A DNA stretch of 64,000 nucleotides. Origin: Cellulomonas fengjieae. Lineage in GTDB: Bacteria; Actinomycetota; Actinomycetes; Actinomycetales; Cellulomonadaceae. The position numbers and the translations under genes were made by a program. Below are positions 1-8,395 of this stretch, one piece after another. Under the pieces are notes generated by a model. The model did not search any database, had not been told where the DNA came from, and saw only the letters and a list, made by a program, of their open reading frames with translations. The stretch's first letter is position 1. Each line of letters begins with the position of its first letter. The stretch covers positions 3,782,001 to 3,846,000 of the forward strand of contig NZ_CP074404.1 of the NCBI RefSeq assembly GCF_018388465.1, read 5' to 3'.

Positions 1-539
1 CCACCGCCGACTACCTCCTGCACTCCTCGCCCGTCCCGCTCGCGATCGCCCCCCGGTCGTACCAGTGCGCGCCGAGCACGGACGACGTCACCGCGCACCG
101 CCTCACGTGCTCGTTCAGCGGCTCGAACCTGGCCGCGTCCGCGGTCCGCTGGGCCGCGCGCCTCACCCGGGAGATCGACGTGCGGCTGCGCGTCGCGTCG
201 TTCGGGGTCCGCTCCGCGACGATGTACCCGCCGGAGATCGGCACGGACATCGAGTCCGAGGTCACCGAGCAGTGGCGCGCGCAGATGGTGGAGACCCAGG
301 GGGCGCTCCGCGCGTCGATGGGGGATCTCCTCGACGACGACGTGGAGTTCGTCGTCGCGTCGGGGGCGAGCTGGTCGGAGGTGCTGACCTCGGTCGACTG
401 GCTGCCCAACGAGCTCCTCGTGCTGAGCTCGTCGAGCGGGGGGATGCTGCGGCGGGTTTTCCTCGGCACCGGGGCGACGAAGATCATCCGGCACTCGCCG
501 GTGCCGGTGCTCGTGGTGCCGCGCGACGACCTGACCTAG
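1..539 (+). CDS. Universal stress protein, tandem UspA (5' end missing)
   Basis: The reading frame is open from the first full codon at position 3 and ends in TAG at 537-539. The first residues (TADYLLHSSPVPLAIAPR) are the typical end of one UspA domain and are followed by a second complete UspA domain, so this is a tandem Usp with most of domain 1 outside the window. Domain 2 ends with the ATP-binding signature region GGMLRRVFLGTGATKIIRHS followed by PVPVLVVP. Such proteins bind ATP and help cells survive starvation or oxygen limitation; the exact role here is unknown. The stop overlaps that of the convergent lipid kinase by 3 bases. Confidence 0.9.
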   Translation, partial: TADYLLHSSPVPLAIAPRSYQCAPSTDDVTAHRLTCSFSGSNLAASAVRWAARLTREIDVRLRVASFGVRSATMYPPEIGTDIESEVTEQWRAQMVETQGALRASMGDLLDDDVEFVVASGASWSEVLTSVDWLPNELLVLSSSSGGMLRRVFLGTGATKIIRHSPVPVLVVPRDDLT

Positions 540-1510
540 GAGCCCTCGGTCAGGTCCTCCGAGGAGTCCGGCTGGTACACGCACACCCAGAGGCTGTCCG
601 GGCGGACCGTCACCGCGAGGGTCTTCGAGGGCTCGATGACGTCACCGTCGAGCTGGCGGGGCTGCGGCCGGTCGCTGGTCACCGTGATCCGGGAGCCCCG
701 CAGCACCTCCATGTTGGGCACCCTGTTCTTGCCGGGCCGCAGGACCGCGAACGCCGTCTGGATCCAGTGGCCGAGGTTGCGGGGAGCCAGGACTGCGATG
801 TCCATCTCGCCGTTGTCGGGCTCGGCGTCCGGCAGGAGGTTGACCCCGCCCTGCAGGCGACCGACGTTGCCGACGAGCACCGTGCGGGCGCGGCGGCGCA
901 GGACCGGGTGGTCGTCGATCTGCACCTCGACCTTCATCTGGGGGTCGCGGAGGTGCTTCAGCGCGGAGAAGACGTACGCGACCGAGCCGAGCTTGGCCTT
1001 GAGCTTGGTGGGGGCGTCGTCGACCATCGCGGCGTCCAGGCCCATGCCGGCCATGACCGCGAAGGTCTTGCCCTCGACCTCGCCCAGGTCCATCACGCGG
1101 CGGCCGCGGTCCAGCGCGAGCTGCACACCGTCGATCGTGTTCGTCGGCACGCCGAGGTTCGTCGCCAGCAGGTTCCCCGTGCCACCCGGCAGGATCGCGA
1201 GCGCCGTCTGGGTGCCCGCCAGGCCGTCGATGCACGCGCGGACCGTGCCGTCACCGCCGGCGACGAACACCACCTCGGCGCCGTCCTCGACGGCCTTCCG
1301 CGCCTGCCCGGTGCCGGGGTCCTCGGCGGTCGTCTCGAGCCAGGCCGGCTCGGGCCAGCCGGCGTCGGTGAGCTGCTCTGTGATGCTCGCGCGCAGCTCG
1401 TCGAGCCCATCGACGCGATTCGGGTTGACGATCACCGCCGTGCGCAGCGGACCGCGGTCCTCCCTCTGCTCGGCAGCGGGCTCGGCGGTCGCGTCATGGG
1501 GGGTCGTCAC
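536..1510 (-). CDS. Diacylglycerol/lipid kinase family protein (DagK catalytic domain)
   Basis: 324 residues from GTG at 1510. Residues 24-30 (TAVIVNP) open the DAGK/YegS fold; GGDGT at 85-89 and GGTGN at 109-113 are the nucleotide-binding motifs of the family. The C-terminal half (QLDGD, then a beta-sandwich) matches the lipid-binding domain. It probably phosphorylates diacylglycerol or another lipid alcohol at the inner membrane face. The long open frame continues upstream to 2275, but that stretch lies antisense to the Nudix gene, so GTG 1510 is preferred. A CATACT box lies 7 bases before it, a weak leaderless-type promoter. Divergent from the Nudix gene with 60 bases between. Confidence 0.88.
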   Translation of the reverse strand: MTTPHDATAEPAAEQREDRGPLRTAVIVNPNRVDGLDELRASITEQLTDAGWPEPAWLETTAEDPGTGQARKAVEDGAEVVFVAGGDGTVRACIDGLAGTQTALAILPGGTGNLLATNLGVPTNTIDGVQLALDRGRRVMDLGEVEGKTFAVMAGMGLDAAMVDDAPTKLKAKLGSVAYVFSALKHLRDPQMKVEVQIDDHPVLRRRARTVLVGNVGRLQGGVNLLPDAEPDNGEMDIAVLAPRNLGHWIQTAFAVLRPGKNRVPNMEVLRGSRITVTSDRPQPRQLDGDVIEPSKTLAVTVRPDSLWVCVYQPDSSEDLTEGS

Positions 1511-1558
1511 GCTCGCGAGTATGTCCCTCGGCTCGCGCACCGGCCACTCAGGGCGCCG

Positions 1559-1564
1559 TACGCT
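1559..1564 (+). promoter_or_regulatory. -10 box TACGCT of leaderless Nudix gene
   Basis: TACGCT lies exactly 6 bases before GTG 1571 and no Shine-Dalgarno sequence is present, which fits transcription starting at the start codon. Confidence 0.6.
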
Positions 1565-1570
1565 GTCGCG

Positions 1571-2107
1571 GTGATCACCGACGTGCTCGACGCCTGGACC
1601 CCGCGCGACCCGGCCCAGGCGTCGCTGTTGGCCGAATACCGTGCGTTCGTCGTCGCATCGGGACCCGCGGCCACCGATCGGTCCCTGGCACCCGCACACC
1701 TGACCGCGAGCTGCTTCGTGCTGACGCCGGACCGCTCCCGCGTCCTGCTCTGCTTCCACCGCAAGGGGCAGTTCTGGGTGCAGCTGGGCGGGCACCTGGA
1801 GCCCGGCGACGCGTCCCTGTCCGCGGCCGCGTACCGCGAAGCGCGCGAGGAGGGCGGCATCCTCGACCTGACTCCGGGCGGGATACAGCCGGCCGATCTC
1901 AACCGGCACGACCTGTCCGCGGCGTTCGGCCGGTGCCGGACGCACTGGGACGTCGGGTTCGTCGCGTACGCCCCCGCATCCTCGGTGCCCGTGGTCAGCG
2001 TCGAGAGCGAGCAGGTGGCGTGGTTCGACGTCGACGCGCTGCCCGAGCGCACGCCCGAGGACTTCGCGCTGCGGCTGCGGACCGTGCTGGCGGAGCTCGA
2101 GGGCTAG
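1571..2107 (+). CDS. Nudix hydrolase
   Basis: 178 residues. The Nudix box reads GGHLEPGD, eight residues, then REAREEGG, the common variant with one extra residue between the halves; the RExxEE residues that bind metal are intact. The protein should hydrolyse a nucleoside diphosphate linked to another group, but the substrate cannot be read from sequence. GTG 1571 is chosen because the domain starts soon after and a -10 box is correctly placed for a leaderless start; the open frame to position 65 overlaps other genes and is not natural. The stop overlaps the stop of the convergent small secreted protein by 4 bases. Confidence 0.9.
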   Translation: MITDVLDAWTPRDPAQASLLAEYRAFVVASGPAATDRSLAPAHLTASCFVLTPDRSRVLLCFHRKGQFWVQLGGHLEPGDASLSAAAYREAREEGGILDLTPGGIQPADLNRHDLSAAFGRCRTHWDVGFVAYAPASSVPVVSVESEQVAWFDVDALPERTPEDFALRLRTVLAELEG

Positions 2108-2436
2108 GCGCCGGCCGGGGCGACCGTACCCACCTGGATCGACCCGCCGGTCATGACGTCGGCGAGGCAGTCGGTCACCCGGTCGACGTCGGCCTCGGTG
2201 GCCTCGGCCACGAACACGGCGGTCACGGTGGAGCCCGAGGTGGTGGGCGGTGTCACCAGCGGGTCGTCGAAGCACGACGCCCAGTCACCCGCGGGGTCGG
2301 TGAGCTGGATCGCCCACGGTCCGTCCTGCGGCTCCTGCTGCGGCTGCCCACCGAGCCCCACCAGCGCGGTCAGGGCCAGCGCCAGCGCCAGCACGAGTGC
2401 CGCGACGACAGCGATCTTTCCCCTGATTGCTCGCAC
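2104..2436 (-). CDS. Small membrane-anchored or secreted protein, unknown function
   Basis: 110 residues from GTG 2436. The N-terminus is charged (MRAIRGK) followed by a long hydrophobic run of Ala, Leu and Val (residues 8-28), a signal peptide or membrane anchor, then a proline/glutamine-rich hinge (GGQPQQEPQDG) and a roughly 70-residue outer domain with two cysteines (ASCFDD and TDCLAD) that could form a disulfide. TAGACT (2443-2448, complement) stands 6 bases before the GTG, a leaderless-type promoter. No family recognised. Divergent from the ArsR gene, 58 bases apart. Confidence 0.7.
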   Translation of the reverse strand: MRAIRGKIAVVAALVLALALALTALVGLGGQPQQEPQDGPWAIQLTDPAGDWASCFDDPLVTPPTTSGSTVTAVFVAEATEADVDRVTDCLADVMTGGSIQVGTVAPAGA

Positions 2437-2442
2437 ACCCCC

Positions 2443-2448
2443 AGTCTA
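2443..2448 (-). promoter_or_regulatory. -10 box TAGACT of leaderless small-protein gene
   Basis: Read on the minus strand, TAGACT is followed by six bases (GGGGGT) and then the GTG at 2436. Confidence 0.5.
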
Positions 2449-2469
2449 CGGGCCGTCATTGCACCAAGC

Positions 2470-2502
2470 GGTTCAGTGTCCTATGGTGAACCACATGGTT
2501 CA
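2470..2502. promoter_or_regulatory. Probable ArsR operator: GGTTCA half-sites over promoter and start
   Basis: Three half-sites alternate in orientation: GGTTCA (2470-2475), TGAACC (2487-2492) and GGTTCA (2497-2502). The last two form a perfect inverted repeat with a 4-base spacer. The cluster covers the -10 box TATGGT (2482-2487) and the start codon ATG 2495, the expected place for autorepression by the ArsR protein encoded immediately downstream. Confidence 0.6.
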
Positions 2503-2830
2503 GCATGAAGTTCTCGACCGGGTCTACTCGGCGCTCGCCGACTCGACCCGGCGCGACATCCTCACCCGGCTCGGAGAGGAACCCGCCACCATCGGGCAGC
2601 TCGCCGAGCCGCACGGCATGACCCTCACCGGCATGACGAAGCACGTGCGGATCCTCGAGGACGTCGGCCTGGTCCGCACCGAGAAGGTCGGCCGGTCCCG
2701 GCAGTGCCGGCTCGGCGAGGAGCGACTGGAGGACGCGATGGCGTGGATCTCCTTCTACCAGCGGCTCTGGGAGCGTCGGCTCGACGGTCTCGAGGCCTAC
2801 TTCACCCTGCAGAAAGGCGCGGACCGATGA
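2495..2830 (+). CDS. ArsR-family transcriptional regulator (cassette 1)
   Basis: 111 residues, a winged-helix ArsR/SmtB-like protein (ADSTRRDILTRL, then TIGQLAEPHGMTLTGMTKHVRILEDVGLV, the recognition helix and wing). No CXC metal-binding motif is visible, so it belongs to the group paired with SRPBCC proteins and not to the metal sensors. ATG 2495 is chosen over ATG 2483 because TATGGT at 2482-2487 is placed 7 bases before it as a leaderless -10 box. The stop overlaps the next start (ATGA), so regulator and SRPBCC protein are co-translated. Confidence 0.88.
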   Translation: MVQHEVLDRVYSALADSTRRDILTRLGEEPATIGQLAEPHGMTLTGMTKHVRILEDVGLVRTEKVGRSRQCRLGEERLEDAMAWISFYQRLWERRLDGLEAYFTLQKGADR

Positions 2831-3294
2831 CCACCGACACCTCGCTCGACCTGCGCATGACGCGCATCCTGCCCGCCAGCCCGGAGGAGGTCTTCGACGC
2901 CTATACCGACGCGGAGAAGCAGAAGATCTGGTTCTCGATCCTCGACGAGGAGCCCGGCATCGTGGAGATCGAGGTCGACCTGCGCGTCGGCGGCCAGCAG
3001 ACCGCCGTGTGGGGGCCGGACCGCGACACGCTGTTCCGCGAGGTCCAGACGTTCCAGGTCATCGACCGGCCGCACCGGCTGGTGACCGAGTCCACGGGCA
3101 GCACCCCCGACGGCATGACCATGACGACGCACATCGAGGTCACGTTCGACGCCGTCGACGGCGGCACTCTGGTGACCGTCGTGCAGAGCGGCTTCCCGGC
3201 CGTCGAGGTGCGCGACTTCTTCAGCCAGGAGGTCTGGGTGGGTGCGCTCAACCGCATCGAGGCGTACCTGAAGTCGGTCGCGACCGGCGATTGA
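2827..3294 (+). CDS. SRPBCC / AHSA1-type protein (cassette 1)
   Basis: 155 residues with the Aha1/START-like pattern: ILPASPEEVFDAYTDAEKQKIWF at the N-terminus, DLRVGGQ in the middle and a C-terminal amphipathic helix (NRIEAYLKSV). These small proteins form a hydrophobic pocket that binds lipophilic ligands; the ligand is unknown. Genes of this kind often sit directly after an ArsR regulator. It overlaps the ArsR stop by 4 bases. Two similar cassettes lie at 11991-13247 and 38862-40122. Confidence 0.85.
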   Translation: MTTDTSLDLRMTRILPASPEEVFDAYTDAEKQKIWFSILDEEPGIVEIEVDLRVGGQQTAVWGPDRDTLFREVQTFQVIDRPHRLVTESTGSTPDGMTMTTHIEVTFDAVDGGTLVTVVQSGFPAVEVRDFFSQEVWVGALNRIEAYLKSVATGD

Positions 3295-3333
3295 CGTTGC
3301 CGGTCCGCGGGGGCGGGCACGAGGCTGTGCGAC

Positions 3334-3381
3334 ATGCCGGAGCTCGTGCACGTCCCCGCGCAGCGGCAGCGGCGCCTGTGA
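3334..3381 (+). other. Possible 15-codon upstream ORF coupled to the MFS gene
   Basis: ATG 3334 opens a 15-residue frame (MPELVHVPAQRQRRL) whose TGA (3379-3381) overlaps the GTG start of the transporter as GTGA. The overlap suggests translational coupling or a leader peptide; there is no homology evidence that the peptide is made. Confidence 0.3.
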
Positions 3382-4562
3382 CGGACGTGGCCGGCTGGCA
3401 ACCCGGGTCCGTGCGCGACGCCGCCGGCGGTCTGGCCGCCCTCACGCTGGCGACCTTCGTCGCGCTCACCACCGAGCTGGTGCCCGTCGGGCTGCTGCCG
3501 CAGATCAGTGCCGACCTGGACGTCACCGAGTCGGTCACCGGACTGCTGGTCACCGTCTACGCGTTCATGGTGGCGGCCCTCGCGATCCCGCTGACGGTCG
3601 GCACCCGTCGGCTCCCGCGCAAGGGCCTGCTCCTGGTGACGCTGTCCGCCTACACGCTCAGCAACGCCCTCGTCGCGATCGCGCCCTCGTTCACGCTCGT
3701 CGCCGCCGGGCGCGCCCTCGGCGGCATCGCGCACGCCCTGTTCTTCTCGCTCAGCATCGGCTACGGCGCACGCCTGGTGCTGCCGCAGGTCACCGGCCGG
3801 GCGCTCGCCCTGGTCACCGGCGGGGCGACCGCGGGAATGGTGCTCGGCGTACCGCTGTCCACCACGCTGGGCGCCGCCGTCGGCTGGCGCAACGCGTTCC
3901 TGGTGCTGGCGGCCGTCTGCGCGGTGTCCACCGTCCTGGTCGCCGTCCTGCTCCCCGCGGTGTCCTCCGACGACGCCCCGCCCGCCGACCAGACGAGGAC
4001 CGTGCGCCGACAGCGGCTCGGTGCGGTGACGGCGACCAACGCGCTCACCTACCTGGCGCACTACACCGTCTACACGTACGTGTCGGTGATGCTGCTGGCC
4101 ACCGGGCTGCGTGAGTCCGCCGTCGGCCCCGTCCTGCTGAGCCTGGGCGTCCTCGGGCTGGTGGGGACCGCGTTCGCCGCGGCCTCGCTCGACCGGCAGC
4201 CCCGGCGCGGCACGCTCGGCGTGCACGCGGTGATGCTGCTGGGGATGCTCGCGCTCGGAGCCGCATTCCCGTCGCGCCTGGGCGTCCTGGTCGCAGCGGC
4301 CGCCTGGTGCGGGGCGTTCGGCGCGATGGCCTCCATCTTCCAGACCGCCGCCCTCCGCACCCGCGGCGCCTCCCCCGACATCATCGGCGCCCTGGTGAAC
4401 ACGACCGCGAACATCGGGATCGGGGGCGGGGCCGCCGTCGGTGCCGTCGTCCTCGTCGGACCCGGCCTGGGTGCGCTGCCCTACGTCGGCGCGGCGCTCG
4501 CCGCCGGGAGCCTGGCGACGGTGCTCGTCGCGCGGCGGTCGTTCCCGGCGCTCACGCGGTAG
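3378..4562 (+). CDS. MFS transporter, DHA1 type
   Basis: 394 residues with about twelve hydrophobic segments. The N-terminal segment ends in TELVPVGLLPQISADL, typical of the DHA1 drug/sugar efflux group (AraJ/CmlA-like), and RALGGIAHALFFSLSIGYGARLV matches the motif in helices 4-5. It probably exports a small molecule by proton antiport; the substrate is unknown. GTG 3378 is chosen because it overlaps the stop of a small upstream ORF; GTG 3327 in the same frame is an alternative that would add 17 Ala/Arg-rich residues. Its end overlaps the end of the convergent AI-2E-type gene. Confidence 0.85.
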   Translation: MTDVAGWQPGSVRDAAGGLAALTLATFVALTTELVPVGLLPQISADLDVTESVTGLLVTVYAFMVAALAIPLTVGTRRLPRKGLLLVTLSAYTLSNALVAIAPSFTLVAAGRALGGIAHALFFSLSIGYGARLVLPQVTGRALALVTGGATAGMVLGVPLSTTLGAAVGWRNAFLVLAAVCAVSTVLVAVLLPAVSSDDAPPADQTRTVRRQRLGAVTATNALTYLAHYTVYTYVSVMLLATGLRESAVGPVLLSLGVLGLVGTAFAAASLDRQPRRGTLGVHAVMLLGMLALGAAFPSRLGVLVAAAAWCGAFGAMASIFQTAALRTRGASPDIIGALVNTTANIGIGGGAAVGAVVLVGPGLGALPYVGAALAAGSLATVLVARRSFPALTR

Positions 4563-5664
4563 TCGTCCCGTCCGCCTCCGGCGCCGCCTCGTCGGCGACG
4601 ACCGGCGGTTCGGGCGGTGGCACCCGCAGCGGCGGGTCCTCCCCCGACAGCCACAGGTACCAGGCCGAGTCGGGGCCCCCGGGCAGGAGCACGGCCCGCG
4701 CCAGCAGGGTCAGCGGCACGGCGAGGATCGCCCCGAGCGGGCCGATGACGAACGTCCAGAAGATCACGGACACGAAGCTGAGCGTGAGCGTGATGTTCAC
4801 GGCGTCGGCGACGAACTTCGGCTGCACCAGCACCTGCAGCACCACGTTCACCGCGCTGTAGACGGCGATCACGGCGAGCGCCAGGGGCCAGCCGCCCACG
4901 ACGAGCGCGAGCAGCGCCGGTGGGACGACACCGATCACGAACCCGATGTTCGGGATGAAGTTGGTGACGAACGCGAGGATCGCCCAGACCGCGGGCGCGG
5001 GGACGCCGAGCGCCCACAGGGCGAGCCCGTCGATGACCGCCACCACCGCACCGAACGACGCGCTGACCACGAAGTACCGCCGCACCCCGATGTTGACGGC
5101 GGTGGCCCGGGCGAGCACGTCGCCGTGCGTGGAGCTGAACCGGTCGTCGGCCTCGTCGTAGCGGGCGGCGTCCACCGACACGAAGATGACGTACGCGACG
5201 ACGACGAACAGGGTGCTCGCGACGCCCACGACCGTCCCGCTGACACTGGTCGCGACCCCGAGCAGCTGTGACGGCTGGAGCGCATCGGTCGCCGTCCGGA
5301 CGGCCGACCGGTCGAGGCCGAGCGAGGCGAGCCACCGGCTGAGACCGCCGATGGCGTCCTGCAGCTCCGAGACGTACGTCTGGACGAGCCCCGCGAACTG
5401 CATGCCCGCGAACACGAGCATGGCGACGAGGACGAGCAGGATCAGGTAGACCACCGCGATGACGACCGTGGTGGCGGCCGGACGCGGCCACCCGCGACGC
5501 TCCAGCGGGTGCCGGAGCGGGTGCACGATGATGACCAGGACGGTGGCCAGGAACAGCGGCGCGAGCACCTCGCGCGCGGCGTGCAGGCCTGCGACGACGA
5601 TGACCGCGGACGCGAGGAACAACAGCGTCCGGGTCGGGGGCGCGAGCCCCTGCGGCGATGCCAT
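4552..5664 (-). CDS. AI-2E family transporter (PerM/YdiK-like)
   Basis: 370 residues. The arrangement is that of the AI-2E transporter family: two N-terminal membrane helices (TLLFLASAVIVVAG, LFLATVLVIIVHPL), a third, a soluble central region, and a C-terminal block with the conserved LAFVTNFIPNIGFVIGVVPPALLAL and GPLGAILAVPLTLLARA. Members export autoinducer-2 or act as Na+/H+ antiporters; function here is not resolved. ATG 5664 is preferred; ATG 5712 in frame would add 16 residues. The C-terminal tail is Pro/Glu-rich and cytoplasmic. Confidence 0.85.
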   Translation of the reverse strand: MASPQGLAPPTRTLLFLASAVIVVAGLHAAREVLAPLFLATVLVIIVHPLRHPLERRGWPRPAATTVVIAVVYLILLVLVAMLVFAGMQFAGLVQTYVSELQDAIGGLSRWLASLGLDRSAVRTATDALQPSQLLGVATSVSGTVVGVASTLFVVVAYVIFVSVDAARYDEADDRFSSTHGDVLARATAVNIGVRRYFVVSASFGAVVAVIDGLALWALGVPAPAVWAILAFVTNFIPNIGFVIGVVPPALLALVVGGWPLALAVIAVYSAVNVVLQVLVQPKFVADAVNITLTLSFVSVIFWTFVIGPLGAILAVPLTLLARAVLLPGGPDSAWYLWLSGEDPPLRVPPPEPPVVADEAAPEADGTTTA

Positions 5665-5723
5665 GGGCGCAGGGGCTCCCTTCGACGACGGCCGGGCGGG
5701 TCTTGGCAACATAGCGCGGCGGC

Positions 5724-6455
5724 TCAGCCCGCAACGCGCCACTCGCGGGGCGTCATGCCGTAGGTCTCCCGGAAGGCCCGACCGAAGTGCGAGGCGTCCG
5801 CGAAGCCCCAGCGGGCGCCGACGACCCCCACCGTCAGGTGTGCCGACGCGGGGTCGCGCAGCTCTCGGCGGCACTCCTGGAGGCGCTGCTCCCGGATGGT
5901 CGCCCCGAGCACGACGCCCGCCCGTGCGAGCTCGGCGTACAGGTGCCGGACCGACACGTGGTGCGCCGCCGCGATGGTCGCCGCCGACAGGTCGCGGTCG
6001 GCCAGGTGCGCGCGCACGTACGCCTCGACGCGGACGACGAGCGACCCGCTCCGCGGTGCGGCGACGTGCGTGGCGACCAGGGCGCGCACCAGGTCGACGC
6101 TCGGCCGGGTGAGCGCCACGGCCGTGGGGTGCTCGAGAGCGGCTGTCGTCGCGAGCGTGCCGAAGTAGGCGGCGACGACGGCAGCGAGCGGGTTGTTGTC
6201 CGGGCCGATGCGCCGCCCGGCGACGGCCTCGATCGTCGGAGCCGGCAGGGCGAGCTCGTCGCGGGCGACCCCGAAGCAGTAGAGCTCGCTGGGGTGGGTG
6301 TTCAGCACGGTGTACGGCCGGGTGCTCTCGTAGACCGTCATGTCGCCCGGGCGCAGGACCGCCTGGCTGCCCCCCTGCGCGACCATCGTGGAGCCCGAGA
6401 CCTGCACCGCGAGGAAGACCGCCGGGTCCTCGTCGTGGCGCAGGACAAGGCTCAT
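5724..6455 (-). CDS. AraC-family transcriptional regulator
   Basis: 243 residues. The N-terminal half is a cupin-like sensor (AraC_binding_2 type: STMVAQGGSQAVLRPGDMTVYESTRPY). The C-terminal 100 residues hold two helix-turn-helix motifs: LSAATIAAAHHVSVRHLYAEL and VGARWGFADASHFGRAFRETYGMTPREWR. It is divergent from the alpha/beta hydrolase at 6645 with 189 bases between, and is the obvious candidate regulator of the two hydrolases. A TACGGT -10 candidate lies at 6492-6497 (complement), giving a leader of about 30 bases. Confidence 0.9.
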   Translation of the reverse strand: MSLVLRHDEDPAVFLAVQVSGSTMVAQGGSQAVLRPGDMTVYESTRPYTVLNTHPSELYCFGVARDELALPAPTIEAVAGRRIGPDNNPLAAVVAAYFGTLATTAALEHPTAVALTRPSVDLVRALVATHVAAPRSGSLVVRVEAYVRAHLADRDLSAATIAAAHHVSVRHLYAELARAGVVLGATIREQRLQECRRELRDPASAHLTVGVVGARWGFADASHFGRAFRETYGMTPREWRVAG

Positions 6456-6644
6456 GAGAGACCTCGCAGGTCGGGCTGCACGGACCAGCCCACCGTAGGG
6501 CGCGGGGCCTGCGCGCCGACAGGGGTCCAGGACTGCGCGCATCGTGCAGCGACCGGCCAGAACCGTGCACGCGACGGCCATCCGCCCTCGGCAGCCGCTT
6601 CGAGACTGGCGTGACCCGCCGCCTGCTCCGAAGGAGAACCGACC

Positions 6645-7361
6645 ATGAGCCCCACCGTCGTCCTCGTCCACGGTGCCTTTGCCGACGCCTCGGGCTGGTC
6701 CGGCGTGATCAGCCGCCTGACCGCCGCCGGGTACCAGACGTACGCCCCCGCCAACCCGCTGCGCTCGCTGTCCGGTGATGCGGCGTACATCCGCGCGTTC
6801 CTCGCGACGATCGAGGGCCCGGTCGTCCTGGTCGGGCACTCCTACGGCGGCGCGGTCATCACGAACGCGGCCGTCGGCGCCGACAACGTCACGGCCCTCG
6901 TCTACATCGCCGGTTTCGCGCTCGAGGAGGGTGAGGCGGCCGGGGCGGCCACCGCGCTCGGCAGCGACGGACCGCCGCCGGACCTCACGCAGGTCATCCT
7001 GCTGCGGCCGTTCCCCGACGCGGGCGACGGCAACGCCGACGGCTACCTGAAGCCGGAGATCTTCCCGCAGGTGTTCTGCCAGGACCTGCCGCCGGAGGAG
7101 GGCGCGATCATGGCCCTCTCGCAGCGGCCGGCCGCGCTGGCCACCCTCGGGGAGCCGTCGGGGCCGCCCGCCTGGAAGTCGCTCCCGGCCTGGTACCTGG
7201 TCGCGTCGTCGGACCGCGTGATCCCGCCCGCGGCGGAGCGTGCGATGGCGCTGCGGGCAGGCGCGACCACGGTCGAGATCGAGAGCTCGCACGTCGCGAT
7301 GATCAGCCACCCCGACGAGGTCACCGCCCTCATCCAGCAGGCGATCGACGCGGCGGGGTGA
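6645..7361 (+). CDS. Alpha/beta hydrolase (EstC/salicylate-esterase-like)
   Basis: 238 residues. TVVLVHGAFADASGW carries the oxyanion-hole HG, GHSYGG is the nucleophile elbow, and SSHVAMISHPDEV carries the catalytic His. The lid region (ALEEGEAAGAATALGSDG) matches the esterase/hydroxynitrile-lyase-like group common in actinobacteria. It lacks a signal peptide and should hydrolyse a small ester in the cytoplasm. A clear ribosome binding site (AAGGAGA, 11-13 bases upstream) supports ATG 6645. It is followed closely by a second hydrolase. Confidence 0.88.
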   Translation: MSPTVVLVHGAFADASGWSGVISRLTAAGYQTYAPANPLRSLSGDAAYIRAFLATIEGPVVLVGHSYGGAVITNAAVGADNVTALVYIAGFALEEGEAAGAATALGSDGPPPDLTQVILLRPFPDAGDGNADGYLKPEIFPQVFCQDLPPEEGAIMALSQRPAALATLGEPSGPPAWKSLPAWYLVASSDRVIPPAAERAMALRAGATTVEIESSHVAMISHPDEVTALIQQAIDAAG

Positions 7362-7378
7362 CGGACGGGGGTGCGCCC

Positions 7379-7384
7379 TACGCT
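7379..7384 (+). promoter_or_regulatory. -10 box TACGCT of leaderless hydrolase gene
   Basis: TACGCT followed by six bases (CGACCG) and GTG 7391, the same arrangement as at the Nudix gene. Confidence 0.55.
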
Positions 7385-7390
7385 CGACCG

Positions 7391-8224
7391 GTGATCACCC
7401 CCGCGCTCGTCGAGCGGCCCGACGGCCGCACGCTTCGCGCGTACGACGTCCCGGTCGACGACGAACGCCTCACCGTGTTCTGGCACCACGGCACCCCGAA
7501 CGTCGGCACCCCGCCGGAGCCCCTGCTGCCCGCGAGCGCCGAGCGAGGGATCCGCTGGGTGTCCTACGACCGCCCCGGGTACGGCGGGTCGACGCCGCAC
7601 CCCGGCCGGGACGTCGCCTCGGCGGCCGGCGACGTCGCCGCGATCGCCGACGCCCTGCGCATCGAGCGTTTCGCGGTGCTGGGCCACTCCGGCGGCGGGC
7701 CGCACGCGCTGGCCTGCGCGGCGCTGCTCCCCGACCGGGTCGTCGCCGCCGTCAGCGGGTCGGCCCAGGCGCCGTTCGGTGCGGACGGGCTCGACTGGTT
7801 CGCGGGCATCAACCGGTCCGGCACGGCCGAGCTCCGGGCCGCGGTGGCCGGCAGGGCCGCCCTCGAACGTGTGCTGGCCGCGAGCGAGTTCGACCCCGAG
7901 ATGTTCACGCCGGCCGACCACGCGGCGCTCGCCGGCGCATGGGGCTGGCTCGGCCGGATCGCCGGGGAGGCCGCGGCGGCCGGCATCGGCGGCATGGTCG
8001 ACGACGACCTCGCGTACGTGGCGCCGTGGGGCTTCGACCCGGCGGACGTGGTCGCGCCCGTGCTGCTGGTGCACGGCGACGCCGACCGCGTGGTGCCGCC
8101 CGCCCACGGCCGCTGGTTGGCGGACCGGATCGGGTCCGCCGAGCTGTGGCTGCGCCCCGGCGAGGGGCACGTGTCGGTGCTGGGTGCCGCGACCGACGCA
8201 CTCGACTGGCTGCTGCGCACGTAG
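7391..8224 (+). CDS. Alpha/beta hydrolase
   Basis: 277 residues. HHGTPN is the oxyanion-hole region, GHSGGGPHAL the nucleophile elbow, VHGDADRVVPPAHGRWLADRI carries the acid, and GEGHVSVL the catalytic His. It is a generic cytoplasmic hydrolase (TAP-like/epoxide-hydrolase-like cap). GTG 7391 is preferred to GTG 7358 because a TACGCT box lies 6 bases before it; GTG 7358 would overlap the previous stop by 4 bases (GTGA), so translational coupling is the alternative reading. Confidence 0.85.
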   Translation: MITPALVERPDGRTLRAYDVPVDDERLTVFWHHGTPNVGTPPEPLLPASAERGIRWVSYDRPGYGGSTPHPGRDVASAAGDVAAIADALRIERFAVLGHSGGGPHALACAALLPDRVVAAVSGSAQAPFGADGLDWFAGINRSGTAELRAAVAGRAALERVLAASEFDPEMFTPADHAALAGAWGWLGRIAGEAAAAGIGGMVDDDLAYVAPWGFDPADVVAPVLLVHGDADRVVPPAHGRWLADRIGSAELWLRPGEGHVSVLGAATDALDWLLRT

Positions 8225-8395
8225 GACGTCTCGAAAGTCGTCGTGGCGCGGGGGTGAATCGCTTCGGTGCCTGGTCAGCCCGCGGTCGCGTGGTGAGGGT
8301 GGACGGACGCCCCCGCCACCCCGTCAGCGACACGGTCGCCCGGCGAGGGGGTGCTCCCGGGGGGTCAACGTCGACGTCTTCGAGAAGGGGACCCT

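Noticed and set aside
8225..8395. Regulatory site upstream of the LPMO gene
   Set aside because: Apart from the ribosome binding site, no palindrome or promoter box stands out from the GC-rich background.
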